Shown: positions 56,390-64,000, counted from the stretch's first letter. The stretch is DNA of 64,000 nt from Janthinobacterium sp. GW458P (GCF_002127585.1 NZ_NEGZ01000001.1:222411-286410), one strand, 5' to 3'. A program made the numbers and translations. The notes: generated from the sequence alone by a model not told the origin.

Positions 56390-57235
56390 TCAGCTTAAGA
56401 GTGCCGTGGTGATTTCATCGTAGCGCAGTTCGATTTCGCGGAACAGCTGCAGATACGTGTCCTCGCCCAGGCCCAGCGCGTCCCACGCCACCGGCGACAC
56501 GCGCGGCACCATGTCGTCGCCCGCCTGCGCCAGGTCCAGCGCGCAGACGATGGCATTGGCCACGTGGATCAGTGACGCCAAGAAACCCGCCCCCGGCGCT
56601 GCCGGCTGCAGGTAGTTGCCGATGGCCAGGCGCATGGTGTCGGAAAAATTCCAGTGTTCGGCCAGGGCCACGCCCGCCTGCACGTGGTCCACGCCCAGCA
56701 CGGCTTGCTCCGCCTCGAGCAGGGTGCAGTCCTGCGCCGCCTGGTGCGCGATGACTTGCGCGTACTGTGCGGGAAAGCTGCTTACCAGCACCAGGCGACC
56801 TATGTTGTGCAGCAAGCCGGCCGTGAACGCGTAATCCTGGTTGAAGCGGATCTGCCGCGCCAGCACCTTGGCGCACGCTGCCGTCGCCACGGAATGGCGC
56901 CAGAAGGCCTTGTCGTCAAAGCCGGGGCAGCGGCCCTCGGGGAAGCAGCCGGTGATGGCGGCCGAGGTGATCAGGCTGCGCGTGGTCTGGAAGCCCAGGT
57001 AGGTGATCGCCTGCTGGATGGTGGTGGCCTTCACCTGCAAGCCGTAGTGCGAAGAGTTGGCCAAGCGCAAGGTTTTTGCCGTCAGTGCCTGGTCGTACGA
57101 TACTTTTTTCGCCAGCACGGAAATATCCACGTCTTCCTGGTCTATGCTGTTGAGCAGTTCCATCACCACCACAGGCAGCGACGGCAGGTCATCGAGGTGG
57201 GCGACGATATCGTCGAGCGTCAGCTGGGTGCTCAT
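56390..57235 (-). CDS. HDOD-domain protein
   Basis: The 281-residue protein is an HDOD-type (HD-related output) domain. It has LPSLPVVVMELLNSIDQED near the N-terminus, KTLRLANSSHYGL, TYLGFQTTRSLITSAAI, HSVATAACAKVLARQ, FTAGLLHNIGRLVLVS and ALAEHWNFSDTMRLAIGNYL. HDOD proteins usually lack full HD metal residues and act in signal transduction, often linked to c-di-GMP or motility. It overlaps by 4 bp the small gene upstream (ATGA), so the two are coupled. Confidence 0.9.
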   Translation of the reverse strand: MSTQLTLDDIVAHLDDLPSLPVVVMELLNSIDQEDVDISVLAKKVSYDQALTAKTLRLANSSHYGLQVKATTIQQAITYLGFQTTRSLITSAAITGCFPEGRCPGFDDKAFWRHSVATAACAKVLARQIRFNQDYAFTAGLLHNIGRLVLVSSFPAQYAQVIAHQAAQDCTLLEAEQAVLGVDHVQAGVALAEHWNFSDTMRLAIGNYLQPAAPGAGFLASLIHVANAIVCALDLAQAGDDMVPRVSPVAWDALGLGEDTYLQLFREIELRYDEITTALLS

Positions 57236-57570
57236 GCCGCGTCTCCCGTGCCCAGGCGGTATGCCGAGACATAGTTGCGCAGCACGGTGGTGGTCACGTC
57301 GGTGGCGTCGTCGCGATCATTCTTGCGGAACAGGTAATCGAGCCGCTCGCGGTGGGCCGCCTGTTGCGCGGCAATTTCTTCCGGCGACGGGGGCGGCGCC
57401 TGGATCGGCAGCATGGCGATGCCGTGGCGCGGCATCAGGGCCAGCATGTTTTCCGTCAGTACCGCGCCTTGCGGCAACAGCACTTGTCCATGCGCATCGA
57501 GCAAGACGTCCGACAAAATCATGCCGGGAAGAACTTGTTCCAGGGGTAGATGTTGATGCGTGACCGCCAT
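57232..57570 (-). CDS. small protein resembling an HD-GYP N-terminal domain
   Basis: The 112-residue protein begins HQHLPLEQVLPGMILSDVLL, continues QVLLPQGAVLTENMLALMPR, and so resembles the N-terminal segment of HD-GYP phosphodiesterases but has no HD-GYP domain. Its last half is charged and helical. AGGAG precedes the ATG at 57570. It is translated into the HDOD gene by a 4-bp overlap, so together they look like a split signalling protein. The function is unknown. Confidence 0.75.
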   Translation of the reverse strand: MAVTHQHLPLEQVLPGMILSDVLLDAHGQVLLPQGAVLTENMLALMPRHGIAMLPIQAPPPSPEEIAAQQAAHRERLDYLFRKNDRDDATDVTTTVLRNYVSAYRLGTGDAA

Positions 57571-57772
57571 GACGACTCCTTAGATGATTGCGGGATATTA
57601 CCATTGCCATCGCGCAATGTCTCAACCTGCATCAAAGTCTCTATCGAAAGTGGGGATGCTGTAAATCTTGCCAATAAGCATGTCATACCGTACATTTGAT
57701 TCAGGCCGTTGCATTGCCGCCGTATCTGCGCCCGCGCCGCGGGCCGGCGGCCGGTCCCGGGAGTGTTGATTG

Positions 57773-59350
57773 ATGGTGAGTATCCAAGTCCGGCTGACGT
57801 TGCTTTTTGTCGTGATCGTCACCCTGGTGCTGGGCATTTCCGGCAGCTATACCCAATATACATTGAGCCAGGAACTGGAGTCGGGCAGCGCCCGCCTGCG
57901 CAGCGGCGTGCTGACGCGCTTGCAGACGAGCTTGCCTTCGGCCCTGTGGGATCTCGATAAATCCAAGGTCGACAGCATCGTCGCGGCCGAAATGCTGCCG
58001 CCGGAACTGGTCGGCATCCGCGTCTACGATGCTTCCGTGGGCCTGTTCGCGGGCGAAGTGCGCGACGCCTCCGGCACCCTGGTGCCGCTTGAGGCGGACG
58101 TGGCCATGGGCGGCACGCCCGTCGAGGCGCCGCTCGTGTTCCGCGACGCCGTGGCGGCCGCCACCGGCGGCAAGCCCGTGATCGTGGGCAAGGTCATCGT
58201 CAATTTCAGCCGCGAGCAGATCGACGCGGCCCTGCGCGGCGAAGTGCGGCGCAAGGTGGTGGAAGTGTTGCTGCTTGACATCATTCTCGTGGGCGCGCTG
58301 GCGCTGAGCCTGCGCATCGTTTTTGACCCGCTGAAACAGCTGCGCGACGGTTTGTTCGACCTGGCCACGCGCGACAGCGACGACGTCGAGGAACTGCCGG
58401 AAAACCGCCGCGATGAACTGGGCGACGTGATCCGCGGCTTCAACGCCGTGCAGCGCAAGCTCAAGTCCATCATCGCCGGCATCCGCCAGGCGGAAGACGT
58501 GGCGCGCCGCTCGCAGCAGGAGACGGCGCAGGCGATGGACGACTTGCGCCGCACGCAGGAGTCGCTGCTGCAATCGGAACGGCTGGCCTCGCTGGGCAGC
58601 CTGGTGGCGGGCGTCGCGCATGAAATCAATACCCCGGTCGGCATCGCGCTGACCAGCGCTTCGGTGCTGAAGGAAGCCACGGACGCCATCAGCGCGGCCG
58701 TGGCCGGCGGCGCGGTGAAGAAAACCGACATCGTGCGCTACCTGGAAACGGCCGGCGAGAGCGCGCGTTTGATCATGAACAATGCCTACCGCGCCGCACA
58801 CCTGATCCACAGCTTCAAGCAGATCGCCGTTGACCAGGTCAGCGAGGCGCGCCGGCTGTTCGAATTGCGCGACTATATCGGCGAAGTGATTTCCAGCCTG
58901 CAGCCGACCCTGAAAAAGACGCACATCGCCATCGATATCGATTGCCCGCCGGACATCATGCTTGACAGCTACCCCGGCGCCCTGGCACAGGTGCTGACCA
59001 ACCTGGTGCTCAACTGCGTCGAGCACGCCTTCGACGCGGATACGGCCGGCAACATCCATATTGGCGTCCATTGCGACCGCGACTGGATAGAAATGCAGGT
59101 GCGCGACAATGGCCGCGGCATCGCGCCGGACATGCTCGACCGCGTATTCGACCCGTTCGTCACCACGCGCCGCGGCCAGGGCGGCACGGGATTGGGCCTC
59201 AATATCGTATTCAACTTGATTGCCAAGCAGTTTGGCGGCACCATCACGGTCAGCAGCACGCTGGGGCAGGGCGCGACATTCCTGCTGCGCCTGCCCCGCG
59301 TGACGCCGCTGCCGGACAGCGCCGCCCATGCGCCTGCCGGCCAGGCATAG
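57773..59350 (+). CDS. membrane sensor histidine kinase (orphan)
   Basis: The 525-residue kinase has a first membrane helix (about 7-25), a periplasmic domain of about 135 residues and a second helix (about 160-180). A HAMP region (PLKQLRDGLFDLATRDSDD) follows, then a coiled coil and HisKA with GVAHEINTPVGIAL (phospho-His283). The HATPase domain has NLVLNCVEHAFD, DNGRGIAP and GGTGLGLNIVFNL. ATG at 57773 is used; a TTG one codon upstream is less likely. No response regulator is adjacent, so the partner is unknown. The HDOD pair is divergent from it, 202 bp away. Confidence 0.92.
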   Translation: MVSIQVRLTLLFVVIVTLVLGISGSYTQYTLSQELESGSARLRSGVLTRLQTSLPSALWDLDKSKVDSIVAAEMLPPELVGIRVYDASVGLFAGEVRDASGTLVPLEADVAMGGTPVEAPLVFRDAVAAATGGKPVIVGKVIVNFSREQIDAALRGEVRRKVVEVLLLDIILVGALALSLRIVFDPLKQLRDGLFDLATRDSDDVEELPENRRDELGDVIRGFNAVQRKLKSIIAGIRQAEDVARRSQQETAQAMDDLRRTQESLLQSERLASLGSLVAGVAHEINTPVGIALTSASVLKEATDAISAAVAGGAVKKTDIVRYLETAGESARLIMNNAYRAAHLIHSFKQIAVDQVSEARRLFELRDYIGEVISSLQPTLKKTHIAIDIDCPPDIMLDSYPGALAQVLTNLVLNCVEHAFDADTAGNIHIGVHCDRDWIEMQVRDNGRGIAPDMLDRVFDPFVTTRRGQGGTGLGLNIVFNLIAKQFGGTITVSSTLGQGATFLLRLPRVTPLPDSAAHAPAGQA

Positions 59351-59364
59351 GCAAGGAGAAAACC

Positions 59365-59934
59365 ATGGCAAACGTAGCAAATACACAGCAAGTGGCGTTC
59401 TTGCGTGGCATCAATGTCGGCCGCGCCAAGCGCGTGGCCATGGCCGACCTGCGCAAGCTGCTGGGCGACCTGGGTTTTGCGGATGTGCGCACCGTACTCA
59501 ACAGTGGCAATGTGGTGTTTGACGCGGGCCAGGTGACGCCGGCCGAGGCCGCGGGCCGCATCGAGGAAGCGCTGGTGCTCAAGCTGGGCGTGGCGGCGCG
59601 CGTGACGGTGCTGTCGGCTGCCCAGTTCGCCGAGCTGATCGCGCAAAATACGCTGGCGCCGGCGAGCGACGCGGCCCGTCTGCTGGCGCTGGTGCTGAAC
59701 AATCCGGCCGATGTCCAGCGCCTGGCACCGTTGCTGCAGCAGTCCTGGCAGCCGGAAGCGCTGGCCCTGGGGCAATGGGCGGCGTATGCCTGGTGTCCCG
59801 ACGGCGTGTTGGCCAGCAAGGTGCTGGCGGCCCTGGGCGCCATGCTGGGCGACGGCGTCACGTCGCGCAACTGGGCCACCATGCATAAATTGAAATTGTT
59901 ACTCGATGGGCCAGACGTGGCCGCAAACGCGTGA
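59365..59934 (+). CDS. DUF1697 family protein
   Basis: This 189-residue protein opens with VAFLRGINVGRAKRVAMADL and VRTVLNSGNVVF, the diagnostic DUF1697 segments, and ends with TSRNWATMHKLKLLL. The function is not known. AAGGAG lies 8-10 nt before the ATG. It follows the histidine kinase by 14 bp and overlaps or abuts the DUF3224 gene, so the kinase, DUF1697, DUF3224 and a 59-residue membrane protein may be one transcript. Confidence 0.9.
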   Translation: MANVANTQQVAFLRGINVGRAKRVAMADLRKLLGDLGFADVRTVLNSGNVVFDAGQVTPAEAAGRIEEALVLKLGVAARVTVLSAAQFAELIAQNTLAPASDAARLLALVLNNPADVQRLAPLLQQSWQPEALALGQWAAYAWCPDGVLASKVLAALGAMLGDGVTSRNWATMHKLKLLLDGPDVAANA

Positions 59935-59948
59935 TGCAAGGAGGAGTG

Positions 59949-60350
59949 ATGCCGCAGATTACAGGGGAGTTCGAGGTGGCCATGACGCCGGAAAGCTTGT
60001 CGGCCACGGCCGCGCAGTCGGGACTGGGGCGTCTGTCGCTCGACAAGCGCTATCGCGGCGCGCTCGACGCCAGCGCGCAGGGCGAAATGCTCAGCGTGCG
60101 CGCCGGCGTGGCCGGGTCGGCCGGCTATGTGGCGCTGGAACGCGTCGAGGGCACGCTCGATGGCCGCCAGGGCAGCTTTTATCTGCAGCACAGCGGCAGC
60201 ATGGCGCGCGGCACGCCCAGCCTGTCGCTCGCCGTGGTGCCCGACACGGGCACGGGCCAGCTGCAGGGCTTGCAGGGCGCCATGGCCATCCGCATCGAAG
60301 GCGGCAAGCATTATTATGATTTCACTTACGATATTGCTGAGGCGCCATGA
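59949..60350 (+). CDS. DUF3224 family protein
   Basis: A 133-residue soluble beta-rich protein with LSLDKRYRGALDASAQGEML, AGYVALERVEGTLDGRQGSF, FYLQHSGSMARGTPSLSLAV and GGKHYYDFTYDI, matching DUF3224. Its function is unknown. The ATG at 59949 follows AAGGAGG (59938-59944) closely. A GTG at 59931 would be in frame but precedes the ribosome-binding site. It overlaps the next small gene by ATGA. Confidence 0.88.
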   Translation: MPQITGEFEVAMTPESLSATAAQSGLGRLSLDKRYRGALDASAQGEMLSVRAGVAGSAGYVALERVEGTLDGRQGSFYLQHSGSMARGTPSLSLAVVPDTGTGQLQGLQGAMAIRIEGGKHYYDFTYDIAEAP

Positions 60351-60526
60351 ACTGGGACATCGTCAAGGGCGTCCTGATCGTGCTCGTCGCCGTCAGCGTC
60401 GTGCTGACCGCCTTCGTGCTGATTTCCGCATCCGGCCCCGACAAGGCGGCCTGCATTGCGCGCGCGCTGAAGGCGCGTATTCCGGTGGGTACTATTGAGC
60501 GGGTTTGCCGCCTGACGGAAAAGTAA
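60347..60526 (+). CDS. 59-residue single-pass membrane protein, unknown function
   Basis: The ATG at 60347 overlaps the DUF3224 stop (ATGA), and the reading frame runs to TAA at 60524. The protein has a short Asp-containing N-terminus and one hydrophobic helix (about residues 8-27). The C-terminal segment carries cysteines at 36 and 54 and several basic residues. An intrinsic terminator follows directly, so it ends the transcript. I do not recognise a family. Coupled start and terminator support that it is real. Confidence 0.72.
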   Translation: MNWDIVKGVLIVLVAVSVVLTAFVLISASGPDKAACIARALKARIPVGTIERVCRLTEK

Positions 60527-60533
60527 GCGGTAA

Positions 60534-60562
60534 AAAAAATTCCGCACGAGGCGGAATTTTTT
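60534..60562. terminator. bidirectional intrinsic terminator
   Basis: AAAAAATTCCGC (60534-60545) and GCGGAATTTTTT (60551-60562) form a perfect 12-bp stem with a 5-nt loop ACGAG, giving a T tract in both directions. It lies between the convergent small membrane protein and PEP-CTERM-like genes. Confidence 0.9.
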
Positions 60563-60591
60563 CAGCAGGGCAGTGCGCCGCTGGAAGAGCT

Positions 60592-60990
60592 TTACCCATC
60601 GAATTTTTCCTGTTTTTCGCCATGTACGCTAAATGCCAGCAAGCCCAGGCCGACCAGCAGCATCGAATACATGCTCGCTTCCGGCACGGCCGCCGGTACG
60701 CTGTTCTGTTGCGCGGGAGCGGATGCGCCGGCCCTGGCAGGCGCCAATGTGGCACGGCGCGCGCTGCTCCAGGGGGGCGCGGCTTGCGCGGGACTGGTAT
60801 CGGCCAGCAGGCGCGCATACGGCACGTCCGGTGTTTCCCAGCCTGGATTGTTGTTCAGGCTGATGTTTTCATCGATTACGACACGCGCGTCCGCGTCAGG
60901 CAGCTTGCCCGTCTCGCTCACTGCCGCCGCACTCCATGCACTGGCCGACAGCGCCAGCATGGCCACGCATAGCGGCTGAACAATCTTCAT
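60592..60990 (-). CDS. secreted PEP-CTERM-like protein with aberrant sorting signal
   Basis: The 132-residue protein has a signal peptide (MKIVQPLCVAMLALSASAWS), a short polar mature region, and a C-terminal tail VPEASMYSMLLVGLGLLAF followed by SVHGEKQEKF. This resembles the PEP-CTERM sorting signal (motif VPEP, then a membrane helix and a basic end). Here the second Pro of PEP is Ala and the basic end is mixed. A ribosome-binding site GGGAGAT lies ahead of the ATG at 60990. The function is unknown, probably surface or exopolysaccharide-associated if sorted. Confidence 0.78.
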   Translation of the reverse strand: MKIVQPLCVAMLALSASAWSAAAVSETGKLPDADARVVIDENISLNNNPGWETPDVPYARLLADTSPAQAAPPWSSARRATLAPARAGASAPAQQNSVPAAVPEASMYSMLLVGLGLLAFSVHGEKQEKFDG

Positions 60991-61320
60991 CTTGATCTCC
61001 CTGTGTTCACCGCGTGGCGCCGCCGAGACCGGCTGGCGCATGGACGGATAATTCGCCTGTACGGGGGCGTATCATGGTTTTTCTGATGACTTCTTATTAC
61101 AGCACAACCCATGGCAATTTTGGTATGTATATTTGCTATTAATTACGAATATTTGTCATTTTGATAGTGCCGGCGCTATCGCTGCCGCGCGCCTCGCATG
61201 AGTACGCTATCGGCGCGAAAACACTGTTGTTTTTTTGTGCGAATCGCCTGCAGGAAAACAATATATTGATTAGTATATTGTTTATCGCATGATGATGCAT
61301 AACGCAGCCTGTGGGAGGGC
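60991..61320. other. divergent AT-rich region upstream of the persulfide repressor
   Basis: About 330 bp between the PEP-CTERM-like and ArsR-type genes. It contains a near-palindrome GATAGTGCC/GGCGCTATC (61163-61180), the operator described separately, and a ribosome-binding site GGGAGG shortly before the ArsR ATG. No other ORF is convincing. Confidence 0.55.
61258..61281. promoter_or_regulatory. palindromic operator for the ArsR/SqrR-type repressor
   Basis: Perfect 8-bp arms ACAATATA (61258-61265) and TATATTGT (61274-61281) are separated by 8 bp, 39 bp before the repressor start codon. An AT-rich inverted repeat of this size next to an ArsR-family gene is the expected autoregulatory site, and the sequence would overlap the promoter. 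Confidence 0.7.
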
Positions 61321-61677
61321 ATGATGGAGACGGTCGCAACGCAAGAAACACAATACAATCTCGACGCCATGCGCGGATCGGCCTACAAGGCCAGTTCGCT
61401 GCTCAAGGCCATGGGCAATGCCGACCGTTTGATGCTGCTGTGCCAGCTGTCACAGGGCGAGCATTGCGTCAGCGACCTCGAGCAGAAAGTGGGCATCGGC
61501 CAGCCGACCCTGTCGCAGCAGCTGGGCGTGCTGCGCGAAGAAATGCTGGTGGCCACGCGGCGCGACGGCAAGCAGATTTATTACCGCGTCGCCAGCGCGC
61601 CCGTGCTGGCCGTGCTGCAAGTGCTGTATGCGCAATTTTGCGCGCCGCGCCCGCCGTTCAACGACGAAGCCGACTGA
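61321..61677 (+). CDS. ArsR-family transcriptional repressor, SqrR/BigR persulfide-sensor type
   Basis: The 118-residue winged-helix repressor has [40 protein letters not shown] and KQIYYRVAS. Cysteines are at 41, 49 and 107. The 41/107 pair coincides with the two persulfide-reactive cysteines of SqrR/BigR, which form a polysulfide link and release DNA. GGGAGG precedes the ATG; the second ATG (61324) is an alternative. It heads a cassette with two YeeE/YedE sulfur-transporter genes, and the palindrome upstream is its likely operator. Confidence 0.88.
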   Translation: MMETVATQETQYNLDAMRGSAYKASSLLKAMGNADRLMLLCQLSQGEHCVSDLEQKVGIGQPTLSQQLGVLREEMLVATRRDGKQIYYRVASAPVLAVLQVLYAQFCAPRPPFNDEAD

Positions 61678-61678
61678 G

Positions 61679-62110
61679 ATGGCCATGACGATTGCGTGGG
61701 AATACTTTACGCCGTTCGCCTCGCTGGCCGGCGGCATGCTGATCGGCCTGGCGGCTGCGCTATTGATCTTGTTCAATGGCCGCATCGCCGGCATCAGCGG
61801 CATTCTCGGCGGCTTGCTGCGCCCGCGCAGTGGCGACCTGGGCTGGCGCATCGCCTTTCTCGCCGGCCTGGCCGGCACGCCCCTGCTGTACCAGCTGTGG
61901 CAAGCCTTGCCGCCCGTGCAGATCGACGCGGGCACGCCAGCGCTGATCGTCGCGGGCTTGCTGGTGGGCGTGGGCGTGCGCTACGGCGCCGGCTGCACCA
62001 GCGGCCACGGCGTGTGCGGCCTGTCGCGCCTGTCCCCCCGTTCGCTGGCGGCCACTTGTGCCTTCATGGCAGCCGGTTTCCTCACCGTCTATCTGTTGCG
62101 CCATCTGTGA
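61679..62110 (+). CDS. YeeE/YedE-family sulfur transporter, first half
   Basis: A 143-residue membrane protein with about four helices ([38 protein letters not shown]) and the conserved cysteine segment [20 protein letters not shown]. YeeE/YedE proteins import thiosulfate or related reduced sulfur species. The half-size form pairs with a second half, as in the PmpAB pairs found next to BigR-type regulators. It starts directly after the repressor gene and is overlapped by the second half. Confidence 0.9.
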   Translation: MAMTIAWEYFTPFASLAGGMLIGLAAALLILFNGRIAGISGILGGLLRPRSGDLGWRIAFLAGLAGTPLLYQLWQALPPVQIDAGTPALIVAGLLVGVGVRYGAGCTSGHGVCGLSRLSPRSLAATCAFMAAGFLTVYLLRHL

Positions 62111-62118
62111 GCAAGCTT

Positions 62119-62550
62119 ATGAGCAAGCTGATCCTTTCCCTGTTGAGCGGCCTCGTCTTTGGACTGGGCCTGATCGTCTCCGGCATGAGCAACCCGGCCA
62201 AGGTGCTCGGTTTTCTCGACCTGGCCGGCGCCTGGGACCCGTCGCTGGCGCTGGTGATGGGCGGTGCCATCGCCGTCGCCATGCCCGCGTTCTGGCTGGC
62301 GCGCCGGCGCACCAGGTCGCTCCTGGGCGACCCCATGCAATTGCCCGTGTCGCGCCGCATCGACCGGCGCTTGCTGCTGGGCAGCCTGGCCTTTGGCGCG
62401 GGCTGGGGCATTGCCGGTTTCTGTCCCGGTCCCGCCCTCGTGTCCCTGCTGGCGGGCCAGCCGAAGGCGTGGATGTTTGTGCTCGCCATGCTGGCCGGCA
62501 TGGCCGTTTTTGAAGTGCTGGAGCGCCGCCAGGCGCCGGCGTCGGCCTGA
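62119..62550 (+). CDS. YeeE/YedE-family sulfur transporter, second half
   Basis: A 143-residue membrane protein with SLLSGLVFGLGLIVSGMSNP, LALVMGGAIAVAMPAFWLA, LGSLAFGAGWGIAGFCPGPA and a final helix. It carries the YeeE/YedE cysteine region in WGIAGFCPGPALVSL. It complements the preceding half to form the transporter. ATG at 62119 is used; GTG at 62107 overlaps the upstream stop (GTGA) and adds four residues. The two halves are likely translated in a coupled way. Confidence 0.88.
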   Translation: MSKLILSLLSGLVFGLGLIVSGMSNPAKVLGFLDLAGAWDPSLALVMGGAIAVAMPAFWLARRRTRSLLGDPMQLPVSRRIDRRLLLGSLAFGAGWGIAGFCPGPALVSLLAGQPKAWMFVLAMLAGMAVFEVLERRQAPASA

Positions 62551-62594
62551 GACGGTACAATCTGGCGCATCGCCATTCAGGATGCCCGAATACC

Positions 62595-63452
62595 ATGAAG
62601 ACTGTAATGCAACGAACAGGCGTGCGCGCCGCCGTGCTGTGCAGCGCGCTGCTGCTGGCCGCCTGCGGCAGCTTGCTGAAGAAGGAAGCGCCGCCCGCGC
62701 CCGCGCCCGTGGCCGACACCTTGCCTAACCCGCAAGTGCTGTTGCTCGGCGAAGTGCATGACAATGCGCAAGGCCAGCGCCTGCGCGTCGCGGAATTGCA
62801 GCGCCGCCTGGCGGCCGGCTGGCGTCCCGTGATCGTCATGGAGCAATTTGACCGCGAAAACCAGGCCTTGCTGACGCGCGCCGCGCGCGAATGCGCCGAC
62901 CCCGATTGCATCATCCGCGTGATGGAGCAGCCGCGCTGGGACTGGAGCATGTACCGGCCCGTGCTGGACCTCGTCATCAGCTACCAGCTGACCTTGATTG
63001 CCGGCAACCTGTCGCCGGCCGACGCCTCGCGCATCGTGCGCGACGGCATTCAATGGTCCATGCCGCCCGCCATGGTGGCCACGTACCTGGCCGCGCCCGT
63101 GCCGGCCGATATTCTGGAAGGACAACAAAAGGAAGTCCAGGCGGCCCGTTGCAATATGTTGCCCGACATGATGATCAACGGTGTCGTCAACGCCCAGGTG
63201 GCGCGCGATATCTGGATGGCCAAGCTGATCCGCGACCAGGCGCCGCGCGACGTGGTGCTGATCGCCGGCAACGACCATGTGCGCAAGGATATCGGCGTGC
63301 CCCGCTGGCTGAAGCTGGCCGATCCGCAACTGAACCTGCGCAGCATCGGCTACCTGGAGCAGGGTAGCACCGGCTACAAGGGCACGTTTGATTTGACGCA
63401 AACGATGCCCGCGCAGCCGCGCCCGGATCCGTGCGCGAAGTTTAAAAAATAA
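62595..63452 (+). CDS. ChaN-family lipoprotein
   Basis: The 285-residue protein has a lipoprotein signal ending LLLAACGS (Cys24). The ChaN domain contains VLLLGEVHDNAQGQRLR, VIVMEQFDRENQALL, PRWDWSMYRPVLDLVI, ISYQLTLIAGNLSPADASR and VLIAGNDHVRKDIGVP. ChaN homologues bind haem or act in iron handling, and the Glu/His residues in GEVHD and GNDHVRKD are typical ligand or metal sites. It follows the YeeE/YedE genes by 44 bp, so it may be cotranscribed or independent. A second in-frame ATG lies at 62607. Confidence 0.87.
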   Translation: MKTVMQRTGVRAAVLCSALLLAACGSLLKKEAPPAPAPVADTLPNPQVLLLGEVHDNAQGQRLRVAELQRRLAAGWRPVIVMEQFDRENQALLTRAARECADPDCIIRVMEQPRWDWSMYRPVLDLVISYQLTLIAGNLSPADASRIVRDGIQWSMPPAMVATYLAAPVPADILEGQQKEVQAARCNMLPDMMINGVVNAQVARDIWMAKLIRDQAPRDVVLIAGNDHVRKDIGVPRWLKLADPQLNLRSIGYLEQGSTGYKGTFDLTQTMPAQPRPDPCAKFKK

Positions 63453-63466
63453 GGTTCAGGAAATAA

Positions 63467-64000
63467 TCACTGCTGCACCCGCACCAGGGCGCTGACCCGG
63501 CTGGCCGTATCGAGCAGTTTCGGCAGGCTGTGTTCCAGCAGGTGCGCCACGGACGGCCCCGCCGTCTGGCCGCTGACGTTGATGGCGGCCACCACCTTGC
63601 CGGCCCGATCGAACACGGGCGCGGCCAGGGCGATCAAGCCCTGTTCCAGCTCTTCCTGCACCAGGCACCAGCCCTGGCGCCGCACTTGCGCTATCTCTTT
63701 CATCAGGACGTCGATATCGACCTTGGTCGCCGGCGTGATTTTCAGCAGCGCCATCTTCGACAGCCGTTCGCGCAGCGCCTCGGGCGTCAGGCCCGACAGC
63801 AACACCCTGCCCATCGAGGTGCAGTAGGCGGGCAATCGGCTGCCGATGCCCAGGTTGATCGACATGGTGCGGTGCGCGGACAGGCGCACGACGTAGACGA
63901 TGTCGTCGCCGTCGAGCACGGTGGCCGAGCACGACTGGCGCAAGGTCTGCATCAATTCTTCCAGCAGCGGCTGCGCCTGCGTCCACACGGGCAGCGACGA
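63467..64000 (-). CDS. IclR-family transcriptional regulator (5' part outside window)
   Basis: The fragment covers the effector domain of an IclR regulator. It includes CSATVLDGDDIVYVVRLSAH, RTMSINLGIGSRLPAYCTSM, GRVLLSGLTPEALRERLSK, VRRQGWCLVQEELEQGLIAL and VAAINVSGQTAGPSV. The reading frame is open through the right edge, so the DNA-binding N-terminus (about 80 residues) is missing here. The pattern is closest to the PcaR/PobR-type branch that controls aromatic catabolism. Its target genes are not visible. Confidence 0.9.
   Translation of the reverse strand, partial: SSLPVWTQAQPLLEELMQTLRQSCSATVLDGDDIVYVVRLSAHRTMSINLGIGSRLPAYCTSMGRVLLSGLTPEALRERLSKMALLKITPATKVDIDVLMKEIAQVRRQGWCLVQEELEQGLIALAAPVFDRAGKVVAAINVSGQTAGPSVAHLLEHSLPKLLDTASRVSALVRVQQ

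Overview
The window is GC-rich, gene-dense chromosomal DNA from a betaproteobacterium. Gene orders such as tlpA-aroQ-accB-accC, yqgE-ruvX-pyrR-pyrB-pyrC', rubredoxin-pilGHIJ-chpA, waaC-waaA and miaB-ybeZ-ybeY-corC-lnt-glyQ-glyS-gmhB-plsC fit Burkholderiales, most likely Oxalobacteraceae close to Janthinobacterium. That placement is inferred from gene order and protein character only. I saw no rRNA, tRNA, CRISPR array, prophage or intact insertion sequence.

Layout. 1-3.4 kb (minus): acetyl-CoA carboxylase subunits, 3-dehydroquinase, a membrane thioredoxin and an unknown protein. 3.5-11 kb (plus): a tightly overlapping run mpl-yqiA-ubiC-RNase II-tonB-aroE-mtgA, covering peptidoglycan recycling, ubiquinone and aromatic synthesis and RNA turnover. 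11-15.3 kb: corA, a HAD phosphatase, then thiD-like and hemL on the other strand. 15.4-24.7 kb (plus): rubredoxin and the Pil-Chp chemosensory system for type IV pili (pilG, pilH, pilI, pilJ, chpA). 24.7-31.2 kb: photolyase (minus), then yqgE-ruvX and a pyrimidine block ending in a dihydroorotase-like protein without its zinc ligands, then an acyltransferase. 31.2-36.8 kb (minus): an accessory operon with an AraC regulator, an AhpD-like protein, an acyl-CoA-dehydrogenase-like flavoprotein and a nitrate/sulfonate-type ABC transporter. 36.9-42.2 kb: apaH, an H-NS-like protein, and LPS-precursor genes (phosphohexomutase, waaC, waaA).

42.3-55.2 kb (minus): a long housekeeping run from miaB to a YgjP-type metalloprotease. 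It is interrupted between ybeY and corC by two small lipoprotein genes and a DUF4259 gene. 55.9-64 kb is more accessory: a small HTH protein, an HDOD protein with a small partner, an orphan sensor kinase, DUF1697 and DUF3224 proteins, a 59-residue membrane protein, an aberrant PEP-CTERM-like protein, a SqrR/BigR-type persulfide-sensing repressor with a two-part YeeE/YedE sulfur transporter and a clear palindromic operator, a ChaN-type lipoprotein and a truncated IclR regulator.

I did not find a clearly new multi-gene system. The points most worth checking are two different long palindromes between convergent genes (one contains the stop codons of both neighbours), three helically phased 11-bp repeats upstream of the H-NS-like gene, the AraC/flavoprotein/ABC operon, the sulfur-responsive cassette without an obvious oxidising enzyme, and the lipoprotein pair inserted in a housekeeping operon. 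Start codons were often chosen by overlap (ATGA, GTGA or TTGA), which is common in this genome.
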